Shown in pieces: positions 52,827-60,337 of a stretch of 64,000 nucleotides of DNA (position 1 is the stretch's first letter; each line of letters starts with the position of its first letter). Both the position numbers and the translations under genes were made by a program. The DNA is from Streptomyces sp. NBC_01498 (lineage in GTDB: Bacteria; Actinomycetota; Actinomycetes; Streptomycetales; Streptomycetaceae), in NCBI RefSeq assembly GCF_036327775.1, contig NZ_CP109598.1, positions 5,468,001 through 5,532,000 of the forward strand, written 5' to 3'. The notes under the pieces are model-generated. The model did not search any database and was not told the DNA's origin. It saw nothing but the letters and a program-made list of their open reading frames with translations.

Positions 52827-52868
52827 GGACCCCTGGACATCGTTCGGATGTCGTCATCCCTGGGGTCC
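52827..52868 (+). promoter_or_regulatory. Hairpin downstream of the SAM-IV core (expression platform candidate)
   Basis: GGACCCC (52827-52833) pairs with GGGGTCC (52862-52868), enclosing a second small stem GACATC/GATGTC. It directly follows the riboswitch and ends eight bases before a ribosome-binding sequence, so it could be an intrinsic terminator or act on translation of the small frame at 52891. Confidence 0.55.
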
Positions 52869-52890
52869 TGGTCCTCAAGGGAGCAGTCTC

Positions 52891-52911
52891 GTGAGCAAGC
52901 GAATGCGATAG
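52891..52911 (+). CDS. Possible six-codon leader peptide (VSKRMR)
   Basis: AAGGGAG at 52877-52883 sits seven bases before a GTG, followed by AGC AAG CGA ATG CGA and TAG. The spacing and Shine-Dalgarno quality equal those of real genes here. It lies between the SAM-IV riboswitch hairpin and the aminotransferase. Whether it is translated, and whether it takes part in regulation, is unknown. Confidence 0.35.
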   Translation: MSKRMR

Positions 52912-53083
52912 GGCCTCCGGCCCGTCTCCGGCCTGTGTTGATCCGGCCGGACAGGGCCCGCCCTCCTCAGTGAGCGCCACCCCCGTGGACCTCCGCGCCG
53001 TCCCGGCATCCGCCGGCGGGACGACGTGTCCGTCCGCCGGGTCCTGATGCCGTTTCCGCCTCGTCCTGCCGGGAGATACCGCC

Positions 53084-54451
53084 ATGTCCGCACCCCTCGA
53101 CGCCCTCACCCGAACCCGTACCGAGCAGCCGCTGCCCGTCCTCGGACGTGATGTCACGGTCCCCCTCGTCACCGGCGGCGAGGTCACCTACGCCGCCCTC
53201 GACTACGCCGCGAGTGCCCCCGCCCTCCAGCGTGTCTGGGACGACGTGGCCGCCTACGCCCCGTACTACGGCAGCGTCCACCGGGGTGCCGGGTATCTCT
53301 CGCAGCTGTCCACCGACCTGTTCGAGAACAGCCGCCGTACCGTCGCGGAGTTCCTCGGCTGCCGCGAGGACGACCAGGTCGTCTTCACCCGGTCGACCAC
53401 CGACTCGCTCAACCTGCTGGCCGCCGTACTGCCCGCCGGCTGCGAGGTGTTCGTCTTCGAGACCGAGCACCACGCGTCGCTGCTGCCCTGGCGCGACGCC
53501 CGGGTCTGCTATCTGGACGCGCCCCGTACCCCCGCCGAGGCCGTCGCCACCCTGGAGCGCGCGCTGGCCGGGCGTGACCCCCGGGAGCCCGCGCTGGTCT
53601 GTGTCACCGGCGCCTCCAACGTCACCGGCGAGCTGTGGCCGGTGCGCGAACTGGCCGCCGTCGCGCACGCCCACGGCGCGCGGGTCGTCCTCGACGCCGC
53701 GCAGCTCGCCCCCCACCACCCGGTGGACGTCGTGGACCTGGATGTGGACTGGGTGGCCTTCTCCGGGCACAAGCTGTACGCGCCGTTCGGTTCCGGTGTG
53801 CTCGCGGGCCGCGCCGACTGGCTGCGGGAGGCGGAGCCGTATCTCGCGGGCGGTGGCGCCAGCCGTACCGTCGGGCGCCGCGCCGACGGCGGGGTGGATG
53901 TCGAGTGGCACACCACCGCGGCCCGGCACGAGGCCGGTTCGCCGAACGTCATCGGCGTGTACGCGATCGCCTCGGCCTGCAAGGCGCTCACCGACGCGGG
54001 CTTCGACCGGCTGGTGGAGCGGGAACGGCAACTGATCGAGCGGGTGCGCGAGGGCCTCGCGGACGTCCCGGAGGTCCGGGTGCTCTCGCTCTTCGGCGAC
54101 GACGCGCCCCGGGTGGGCGTTCTCTCGTTCGTGGTGGAGGGCTGGAACAGCTCCCACTTCGCCGCCGCGCTCTCGGCCGAGTACGGCATCGGCGTACGGG
54201 ACGGACTCTTCTGCGCCCACCCGCTGGTGCGGACCCTGCTGGGCGGCGACGCCGGGGACCCCGGGGAGTGCGGCGCGCCGGACGCGGCCCCCGGCGAGAA
54301 GTCGCTGAACGCGATCCGGGTCAGCTTCGGGGCGGGCACGCCGGACGAGCACGTGGAGCGGTTCGTCGGCGCCGTACGGGAACTCGTACGGGACGGCGCG
54401 CGCTGGAACTACCGCACCGAGGACGGCCGTTGCGTCCCGGACCGCGGCTGA
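53084..54451 (+). CDS. Class V aminotransferase (PLP enzyme, cysteine-desulfurase-like) under SAM riboswitch
   Basis: A 455-residue protein from ATG 53084 (MSAPLDALTRTRTEQPL) following GGGAGAT. The aminotransferase class V fold is clear: YAASAPALQRVWDDVAAY, TRSTTDSLNLLAAVL, ETEHHASLLPWRD, VLDAAQLAPHHPVDV, and the PLP lysine in FSGHKLYAPFGSG. The persulfide cysteine loop of true desulfurases is not obvious near the C-terminus, although a Cys is present in GLFCAHPL. The SAM-IV riboswitch upstream ties the gene to methionine or sulfur metabolism. The reaction could be cysteine desulfuration, a selenocysteine-lyase-like step or a transamination. Confidence 0.82.
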   Translation: MSAPLDALTRTRTEQPLPVLGRDVTVPLVTGGEVTYAALDYAASAPALQRVWDDVAAYAPYYGSVHRGAGYLSQLSTDLFENSRRTVAEFLGCREDDQVVFTRSTTDSLNLLAAVLPAGCEVFVFETEHHASLLPWRDARVCYLDAPRTPAEAVATLERALAGRDPREPALVCVTGASNVTGELWPVRELAAVAHAHGARVVLDAAQLAPHHPVDVVDLDVDWVAFSGHKLYAPFGSGVLAGRADWLREAEPYLAGGGASRTVGRRADGGVDVEWHTTAARHEAGSPNVIGVYAIASACKALTDAGFDRLVERERQLIERVREGLADVPEVRVLSLFGDDAPRVGVLSFVVEGWNSSHFAAALSAEYGIGVRDGLFCAHPLVRTLLGGDAGDPGECGAPDAAPGEKSLNAIRVSFGAGTPDEHVERFVGAVRELVRDGARWNYRTEDGRCVPDRG

Positions 54452-54486
54452 CCGGACCGGTCGCGCGGGACACCGCCGGACAGGGC

Positions 54487-54768
54487 CTAGGCGTCGAGGC
54501 CGATCGCGAACGCCGCTTCCAGGTCGTGCTGGGAGTACGTACGGAACGCCACATGCGTGTCCGTCGCCTCGACGCCCGGGATCTTGCTGATGCTGCCGGG
54601 GATGACGTCCGCCAGATCGTCGTGCCGGGCGACCCGGACCATGGCGATCAGGTCGTAGGTGCCGGTGACGGAGAAGACCTCGCTGACGCTCTCCAGCGCC
54701 GCGATCGACTCCGCGATCTCGGGGATCCGGTCGACGCTGGTCTTGATGAGCACGATCGCGGTGATCAC
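54487..54768 (-). CDS. Stand-alone Lrp/AsnC ligand-binding (RAM) domain protein
   Basis: A 93-residue protein from GTG 54768 (VITAIVLIKTSVDRIPE). It is a complete RAM domain of the Lrp/AsnC family: beta-alpha-beta SEVFSVTGTYDLIAMVRV, then HDDLADVIPGSISKIPGVEATDTHVAF. The DNA-binding helix-turn-helix of full Lrp proteins is absent. Such SiaC-like small proteins bind amino acids and may modulate partner regulators. The start overlaps the rhomboid stop as GTGA. Confidence 0.88.
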   Translation of the reverse strand: MITAIVLIKTSVDRIPEIAESIAALESVSEVFSVTGTYDLIAMVRVARHDDLADVIPGSISKIPGVEATDTHVAFRTYSQHDLEAAFAIGLDA

Positions 54769-55475
54769 GGTTGACGTTCTCCCTCGGTGGCCGCGGCAGG
54801 GGGCTTCACTCTAGCCGTACGCCGGAAGAGCCCCCAGGCACCGGCGAAGCCGAGGGCGAAGCCCACCAGGTGCGCCAGATACGCGACGCCGGGACCCGGT
54901 TCGGCGTCGCGGGCAGCGAGCCACTGGAGGACGAACCAGAAGATCAGGACGATCCAGGCCGGGAAGCGCAGCGGCAGGAAGAAGAGGAAGGGAAAGAGGC
55001 TGGTGACGCGCGCGTGGGGAAGAAGACAGAGAAAGGCCCCGAGCACCCCGGAGATCGCGCCCGACGCCCCCACCAGGGTCTGGTCGGAGTCCGCGTTCGC
55101 CGCCGCGAAGGCCAGCAGGGCGAGGTAGCCGCAGACGAGATAGAAGAGGGTGAACCTCACCCGTCCCATCCGCTCCTCGGCCATCGCGCCGAAGACGTAG
55201 AGGAAGAGCAGGTTGCCGAGCAGATGGAGCCAGCTTCCGTGGACGAACAGCGCGGTGAGAGGGGTGAGGAGCGCGTGCGGCTCGCCGCTCGTGAGCTGGA
55301 CGGGGATCACCCCCCAGCGTTCGACGTACGCGCTCTGCGCGGCGAGCAGCGTGTCGCCGGTCCCGTACGAGGGGTTGAACCCGGACAGCGGGCCGGTCAG
55401 GAAGGCCAGAGCGCACAGACCGATCAGACCGTAGGTCACCACCGGCGCTCCGGCCGCCGCGCGCCAATTGATCAT
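54765..55475 (-). CDS. Rhomboid-family intramembrane serine protease
   Basis: A 236-residue protein (ATG 55475, MINWRAAAGAPVVTYGL) with six membrane helices. Catalytic motifs are intact: HLLGNLLFLYVF with Asn88, GASGAISGVLGA with the nucleophile Ser138, and YLAHLVGFALGF with His202. The L1 loop, with WGVIPVQLTSGEPHALLTPLTALFVHG, is typical of bacterial rhomboids. It cleaves membrane-spanning substrates within the bilayer; none can be named here. Its stop overlaps the start of the RAM-domain gene, so the two are co-translated. Confidence 0.92.
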   Translation of the reverse strand: MINWRAAAGAPVVTYGLIGLCALAFLTGPLSGFNPSYGTGDTLLAAQSAYVERWGVIPVQLTSGEPHALLTPLTALFVHGSWLHLLGNLLFLYVFGAMAEERMGRVRFTLFYLVCGYLALLAFAAANADSDQTLVGASGAISGVLGAFLCLLPHARVTSLFPFLFFLPLRFPAWIVLIFWFVLQWLAARDAEPGPGVAYLAHLVGFALGFAGAWGLFRRTARVKPPAAATEGERQP

Positions 55476-55659
55476 CCCCGGATCATCCCGCACCCGGGCG
55501 GGGTGGACCGGTCCGCCTCGCCGCGACACGGGATACGCGGGAGGCCGTAGGGTTACGGGCGCGTGCTCACCCGGTGCCGGTAACGCACGGGGCGGGCGGC
55601 GCGGCGGGTTCGGCACGACATCAGGCGCTCAGGACATCTCCAGACGTGAGGACGGCACG

Positions 55660-55902
55660 ATGACGACGGTTCCCTTGCCGACCGACGCGACCCGGTGGCG
55701 CTGCACCCTGTGCGGCAATCTCACCCGGTTCGACGTGACGCGCTCGTCCAAGGTGGTGGAGTACGTCCATCTGGACCTGGCCGGAGAGTCGAAGGTCGAG
55801 GAGCGCGACGTGGTCAGTGAGACCATCGAGTCCGTCCGCTGCCGCTGGTGCGACGCGGTGGATCAGATCGAACTGGTTGACAGGCCGGGCGCCGGTTCCT
55901 GA
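55660..55902 (+). CDS. Small zinc-ribbon-like protein
   Basis: An 80-residue protein from ATG 55660 (MTTVPLPTDATRWRC). Two CxxC knuckles, CTLC (Cys15, Cys18) and CRWC (Cys61, Cys64), flank an acidic central segment (LDLAGESKVEERDVVSE) and should bind one zinc. The layout suits a nucleic-acid- or protein-binding ribbon. It is 36 bases upstream of the NYN gene in the same direction and probably co-transcribed with it. Function not established. Confidence 0.75.
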   Translation: MTTVPLPTDATRWRCTLCGNLTRFDVTRSSKVVEYVHLDLAGESKVEERDVVSETIESVRCRWCDAVDQIELVDRPGAGS

Positions 55903-55937
55903 GGGAGCCGCCCGAAAGGGTAGTGGGGTGACGGATC

Positions 55938-57299
55938 GTGGAGCAGCCCGCAGATGGCGCTGAGCCGGCCGATGCGGCCGGCGGTGACGCCGAGGCGCTC
56001 GACAGGCCGCTGCCCGACGGCGTACGGCGCCGGGTCGTGGCGCTGGTGTCGGACGCCTTCGGCCGGCTGACCGTCACCGAACTCCCGACCCAGCTGCGGC
56101 AGTACGCGCGCTTCACGCCCAGCAGACGGGCCAAGTTCGCGGGCAACGCGATGGCGGCCGCCCTGGAGAGCGACCCGGTGTTCCGCCGCCGGATCAGCGA
56201 GGGGTTCGCCGAGGCGGACCCCGAACTGGCCGCCGCCGTGCGGGCGGGCTCACCGCCGCCGGCCGCCGACCCCGTCGAGGTGGCCGCCGCCGCGTACGTC
56301 CTGCGTCCCGTCGGGTGGGCGAAGCTGGTGGCCGCCGCGGGCGAGGAGGTGCAGCGCGCCGACGCCGAGCGGGTGGACGAGGAGAACCGGCGCGAGCTGG
56401 AGCGGCTGCGCGAGGAACTGGTCCAGGCACGGGCCGCGACCCGGACCGACACCGAGCGGCTGCGTACGGAGCTGGACGCCGCCCGCAGGGAGGGCGAGTC
56501 GACGCAGCGCAGACTGCGCAGCGCCCTGAGCGACGTCAAGCGCGGCGAGGCCGCCCTGCGCCGTACGGCCGCCGAGATCGAGGCGGTCCGCGCGGAGGCG
56601 GCGGCCCAGGTGTCGGCGGCGGAGAGCGAGACCCGGCGGCTCAAGGCGCGGCTGGCGGAGGCCGAGGCGGCGGTGGAGGCCGGGCGCCGGGCCGCGCGCG
56701 AGGGCCGGTCGGTGGAGGACATGCGGCTGCGGCTGCTGCTGGACACCGTCCTGGAGTCGGCGCAGGGGCTGCGGCGGGAGCTGGCGCTGCCGCCGGCCGC
56801 CGCGCATCCGGCGGATCTGGTGGACGCGGTGGAGCCGGGCCGGATGTCACCGAAGGACGTCGCGGCCCGCGCGCTGTCCGACATGGACCCGGCGCTGCTG
56901 GACCAGTTGCTGGCGCTGCCGCAGGCGCACCTGGTGGTGGACGGCTACAACGTCACCAAGACCGGCTATCCGACGATGCCGCTGGAGAAGCAGCGGCTGC
57001 GGCTGCTCGGCGGTCTCGCGATGCTCGCGGCGCAGACGGGCGCGGAGATGACCTGTGTCTTCGACGGGGCCGAACTGGCCGCCCCCGTCCTCCTCGCGCC
57101 GCCGCGCGGGGTGCGGGTGCTGTTCTCCAAACCGGGGGTGACGGCGGACGAACTGATCCGTCAGCTGGTGCGGGCGGAGCCGCCGGGGCGGCCGGTGGTG
57201 GTGGTCTCCACCGACCGTGAGGTCGCCGACGGAGTGGCCCGCGCCGGGGCGAGACCCGTTGCGTCCGCCTTGTTGCTGAAGCGGCTTTCGCGCGTCTGA
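55938..57299 (+). CDS. Coiled-coil NYN/PIN-like domain protein (putative RNase)
   Basis: A 453-residue protein starting at GTG 55938 (VEQPADGAEPADAAGGDAE). The N-terminal 130 residues are helical (LPTQLRQYARFTPSRRAKF). Residues of about 140-265 form a long charged coiled coil (EENRRELERLREELVQARA). The C-terminal 130 residues are a NYN (YacP-like) domain: HLVVDGYNVTKTGYPTM, with the metal-binding Asp near residue 335, then TCVFDGAEL and VVVVSTDREVADGV. NYN domains are metal-dependent ribonucleases. The pairing with the zinc-ribbon gene suggests RNA metabolism. Confidence 0.82.
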   Translation: MEQPADGAEPADAAGGDAEALDRPLPDGVRRRVVALVSDAFGRLTVTELPTQLRQYARFTPSRRAKFAGNAMAAALESDPVFRRRISEGFAEADPELAAAVRAGSPPPAADPVEVAAAAYVLRPVGWAKLVAAAGEEVQRADAERVDEENRRELERLREELVQARAATRTDTERLRTELDAARREGESTQRRLRSALSDVKRGEAALRRTAAEIEAVRAEAAAQVSAAESETRRLKARLAEAEAAVEAGRRAAREGRSVEDMRLRLLLDTVLESAQGLRRELALPPAAAHPADLVDAVEPGRMSPKDVAARALSDMDPALLDQLLALPQAHLVVDGYNVTKTGYPTMPLEKQRLRLLGGLAMLAAQTGAEMTCVFDGAELAAPVLLAPPRGVRVLFSKPGVTADELIRQLVRAEPPGRPVVVVSTDREVADGVARAGARPVASALLLKRLSRV

Positions 57300-57399
57300 A
57301 CAACTCCTGCGGCCAATGCGGCATTTGATCCCCCCATGTCACCTCACAGCGTCAATTGACCGTCACTGTCCGTGCGATGTATGTGAAGAAACCACTCCG
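57300..57399. promoter_or_regulatory. AT-rich promoter region of the NlpC/P60 gene
   Basis: This stretch holds relatively AT-rich sequence (CATTTGATCCC, GTCAATTGACCGTC and GAAATTTTTTCCC around 57405), which stands out from its surroundings and should carry the promoter for the structured leader and nlpC-type gene. No single hexamer pair is decisive. Confidence 0.4.
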
Positions 57400-57454
57400 A
57401 GCCGAAATTTTTTCCCTTCAGGATTTGAACTGATCACGAGAAGGTCACTAGGGT

Positions 57455-57636
57455 CAGTGCTCGAACCTTCGCGCGGTTGATCACCCATCCGGGGTGGCGG
57501 CGAAGGAACCGTCGAATTCGCGTAGTTCAGTCCGGTCCGTACCGGATTCCCGGCCCCGCCGGGAAAGCTGACTCACGGAGCCGAGGCCCGCTCCCCAGGA
57601 CCCGGTAGGCGGTCGAGGAAGAAGGAGCTCGCCTTC
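57455..57636 (+). ncRNA. Structured 5' leader of the first NlpC/P60 gene, possible cis-regulatory RNA
   Basis: The leader is rich in hairpins: CACCCATCCGGGGTG (57482-57496), CCGGTCCGTACCGG (57533-57546), and CCCGGCCCCGCCGGG. It then has AAAGCTGACTCACGGAGCC and ends in GAAGAAGGAG, the ribosome-binding site. Blocks GGCGAAGGAACCG and AGCTGACTCACG recall parts of the c-di-AMP (ydaO) riboswitch, a known control of Streptomyces wall hydrolases. The full conserved core cannot be traced, so the class is left open. Confidence 0.4.
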
Positions 57637-58662
57637 GTGGCGTCCCACCGTCGTCCCAAGCAGCCGAGCCGCGCCCGCGTGACCGTGCTCTCCGCGACCG
57701 CAGCCGCAGCTGTCGCCCTGACGTCCCAGGCCGCGCAGGCCGATCCGAAGCCGTCCAAGGACGACGTCAAGGAGAAGGTCGACAAGCTCTACCACGAGGC
57801 TGAGGCCGCCACCGAGCGGCACAGCGGCGCGGAGGAGAAGGAAAAGAAGCTCGAGAAGCAGGTCGAGGCGATCCAGGACAAGGTCGCCCGTGGCCAGGAG
57901 GAGCTCAACGAGCTGCGCACCGGCCTCGGTTCGATGGCCAGCGCCCAGTACCGCTCCGGCGGCATCGACCCCTCGCTCCAGCTCTTCCTCTCCTCGGACC
58001 CGGACGACTACCTCGACAAGGCGTCCGTCCTCGACCAGATGGGCGGCAAGCAGGTCGCCGCGCTGGAGAAGATCCAGGGCAAGCAGCGGGGCCTCGCGCA
58101 GCAGCGTCAGGAAGCCTCCCTCAAGCTGGCCGACCTGGAGGACACCCGGGTCGAGCTCGCGAAGAAGAAGAAGGAAGTCCAGACCAAGCTCAACGCGGCG
58201 CAGAAGCTCCTCAACACGCTGACCGCCGACGAGCGCCGGCAGATATCGCAGGAGGACGCCGACCGCGCCGCCCGCGGCAACGAGCGGGTCAACCTCGGCA
58301 ACGAGTCGGCCTCCTCGGGCCGTGCCGCCGCCGCGCTCTCCGCCGCCGCGACCCAGATCGGCAAGCCGTACATCTCCGGCGCCGAGGGCCCCAACTCCTA
58401 CGACTGCTCCGGGCTGACCCAGTGGGCCTACGCGCAGGCGGGCGTCGCCCTCACCCGGACCACGTACACCCAGGTCAACGACGGTGTGAAGATCGGCCGC
58501 AGCCAACTCGCCCCCGGCGACCTGGTCTTCTTCAGCGGTCTGAGCCATGTCGGGCTGTACGCGGGCAACGGGCAGGTACTGCACGCCCCCAAGCCGGGCA
58601 CCGTGGTGCGCTACGAGGCCATGGAGTGGGCCGGAAGCTTCCAGTTCGGCGTCCGCGTCTGA
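57637..58662 (+). CDS. NlpC/P60 peptidoglycan endopeptidase
   Basis: A 341-residue secreted enzyme from GTG 57637 (VASHRRPKQPSRARVTV), with a signal peptide ending near AQADP (about residue 34). Residues of about 40-205 are a coiled-coil region of the RipA-like type (VDKLYHEAEAATERH, DKVARGQEELNELRTGL). The NlpC/P60 domain (about 235-341) shows the catalytic Cys in YDCSGLTQWAYAQAG, the His in LSHVGLYAGNGQVLHAP, and a third polar residue. It cleaves peptide bonds in the cell wall. A near-paralogue follows 286 bases downstream. Confidence 0.93.
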   Translation: MASHRRPKQPSRARVTVLSATAAAAVALTSQAAQADPKPSKDDVKEKVDKLYHEAEAATERHSGAEEKEKKLEKQVEAIQDKVARGQEELNELRTGLGSMASAQYRSGGIDPSLQLFLSSDPDDYLDKASVLDQMGGKQVAALEKIQGKQRGLAQQRQEASLKLADLEDTRVELAKKKKEVQTKLNAAQKLLNTLTADERRQISQEDADRAARGNERVNLGNESASSGRAAAALSAAATQIGKPYISGAEGPNSYDCSGLTQWAYAQAGVALTRTTYTQVNDGVKIGRSQLAPGDLVFFSGLSHVGLYAGNGQVLHAPKPGTVVRYEAMEWAGSFQFGVRV

Positions 58663-58948
58663 CGCACGGACCCGTCCGCACGGGCGCGGACTCCCCACGG
58701 AGTCCGCGCGCACGGACCGACCGCGAGCGCTCGTTCGGGCGAACTCCGGTTACTCCCGCTGACGCATCGCCCCGCCGGTGACCTGTGGTCTCCGGCGGGG
58801 CATCACTGTGTGTGCCCGGCGCGCTCCTTGGTCGCTCCGTGTCCGCACGGTTACTGTCTGCTGCGCCGCAGCTCCCGGTCATGTCTCCGCCCGTCGGGCG
58901 GCAGGGGCTGCGCAGTTGCCTCAGCGGAAGGAAGTGCGGCGTCCTGTG

Positions 58949-59971
58949 GTGACCCACCGTCGTTCCCCACAGCCCGGTCACAGCCGCGGTACCCGGGTCA
59001 CAGTCCTGTCCGCGGCGGCCGTCACGGCCGCCGCCGCCCTCGGGACCGCCCCGGCGGGCGCCGATCCCCGGGAGCGGGACACGACCGAGGCGACCCGGTC
59101 GGCCGTCGACCGGCTGTACGAGCAGGCCGAGAAGGCCACCGAGCGGTTCAACGCGGCGGGCGAACGGGCGGGCGTGCTGCGGGCCCGCGTGAACCGGCTC
59201 CAGGACAGCGTCGCCCGGGGCCAGGAGCGGGTCAACCGCATGCGGGGCGCGCTCGGTTCGATCGCCGGGGCCCAGTACCGCTCCGGCGGACTCGACCCGG
59301 CACTCGCGCTGCTGCTCTCCTCCGACCCGGACAGTTATCTCGGCCGGGCCGAGGCCCTCGACCGGCTCAGCGACCGCCAGGCCGTCGCCCTGCGCGACCT
59401 CGGGCAGGCCCAGCGCAAGCTCGGGGTCCAGCGGGACGAGGCGGCCGGCGACCTCGCCGAACTGGAGCGCAGCCGGGCCGCCGTCGCCCGCCACAAACGC
59501 ACCGTGGAGGCCAAGCTCGCCGAGGCCCGGCGGCTGCTCAACGCGCTGCCCGACGCCGGGAGGGACACCGACCGGGCCTCCCGTTCGGGCCGCGACGTGC
59601 CGCTGTCCGGCGAGGCCCCGGCGTCCGCGCGGGCCGCCACCGCCGCGCGTGCCGCCCGTGGTGCGGTCGGCCTGCCCTATGTGTGGGGCGCCAACGGACC
59701 CTCGGGGTTCGACTGTTCGGGCCTGACCCAGTGGGCGTACGCGCAGGCCGGGGTCTCGCTGCCGCGCACCTCGCAGGCGCAGCGGTACGCGGGCGTACAG
59801 GTCCCGCTCTCCGAGGCGAGACCCGGCGACCTGGTCACCTACCGCGACGACGCCAGCCACATCGGCATGTACATGGGCAACGGCCAGGTGGTGCACGCCC
59901 CCTACCCCGGCGCGGCGGTGCGCTACGACCCGGTCGGCATGATGCCGATCTCGTCGGTCACACGCGTGTAG
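58949..59971 (+). CDS. NlpC/P60 peptidoglycan endopeptidase, tandem paralogue
   Basis: A 340-residue paralogue of the preceding gene with the same order: signal peptide (ending near GADPR), coiled-coil region (AVDRLYEQAEKATERF, DSVARGQERVNRMRGALGS) and NlpC/P60 domain with FDCSGLTQWAYAQAG and the His in ASHIGMYMGNGQVVHAP. GTG 58949 is chosen, though GTG 58946 is adjacent. Its coiled coil is more Arg/Ala-rich than the first copy, and the two probably diverged in substrate or timing. The last 40 bases of the gene are duplicated downstream. Confidence 0.9.
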   Translation: MTHRRSPQPGHSRGTRVTVLSAAAVTAAAALGTAPAGADPRERDTTEATRSAVDRLYEQAEKATERFNAAGERAGVLRARVNRLQDSVARGQERVNRMRGALGSIAGAQYRSGGLDPALALLLSSDPDSYLGRAEALDRLSDRQAVALRDLGQAQRKLGVQRDEAAGDLAELERSRAAVARHKRTVEAKLAEARRLLNALPDAGRDTDRASRSGRDVPLSGEAPASARAATAARAARGAVGLPYVWGANGPSGFDCSGLTQWAYAQAGVSLPRTSQAQRYAGVQVPLSEARPGDLVTYRDDASHIGMYMGNGQVVHAPYPGAAVRYDPVGMMPISSVTRV

Positions 59972-60311
59972 GGCGAGCCGCGGCCTCCGCCCGTCGTGGT
60001 GCGGCCTCCGGCCGGACGTGCACCGCCGGACCCGGCCCAGGTCCGGCCCCGCCTCGGCCCGGTCGGCATGATGCCGATCTCGTAAGGTCGCACGCGTGTA
60101 GGGCGAGCAGCGGCCTCCGCCCGTCGTGGTGCGGCCTCCGGCGGTGGGCGCGCGCCCGCGAGGCGGCGGATCGTGGTGGTGCGTGGTCGGGCCGCGCGTG
60201 GCCGCGCCCGGCCGTGCGTGCCGGGTGTCGCGGCCGGACGCCGGACGCGCACTGCCGGACCCGGTCCGGTCCGGCCGGACGGGGGCCGGTGGCGGCCCCG
60301 CCTCGGCCCGG
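59929..60311. repeat. Tandem duplication of the 3' end of the second NlpC/P60 gene
   Basis: An approximately 83-base block covering the last gene codons and 40 bases beyond (59929-60012) recurs at 60058-60141 with one base inserted. A further shared block (GCCGGACCCGG ... GCCCCGCCTCGGCCCGG) appears at 60010-60062 and again, with an insertion, at about 60233-60311. The 366-base gap up to the metalloprotease gene is made mainly of these copies and contains no gene. Confidence 0.75.
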
Positions 60312-60337
60312 GTGACACGCCCCGTACGATCGGCGGG

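Noticed and set aside
57455..57636. Firm call of a c-di-AMP (ydaO) riboswitch
   Set aside because: Only two short blocks resemble the consensus; order and core stems could not be confirmed, so it is left as an unclassified leader.
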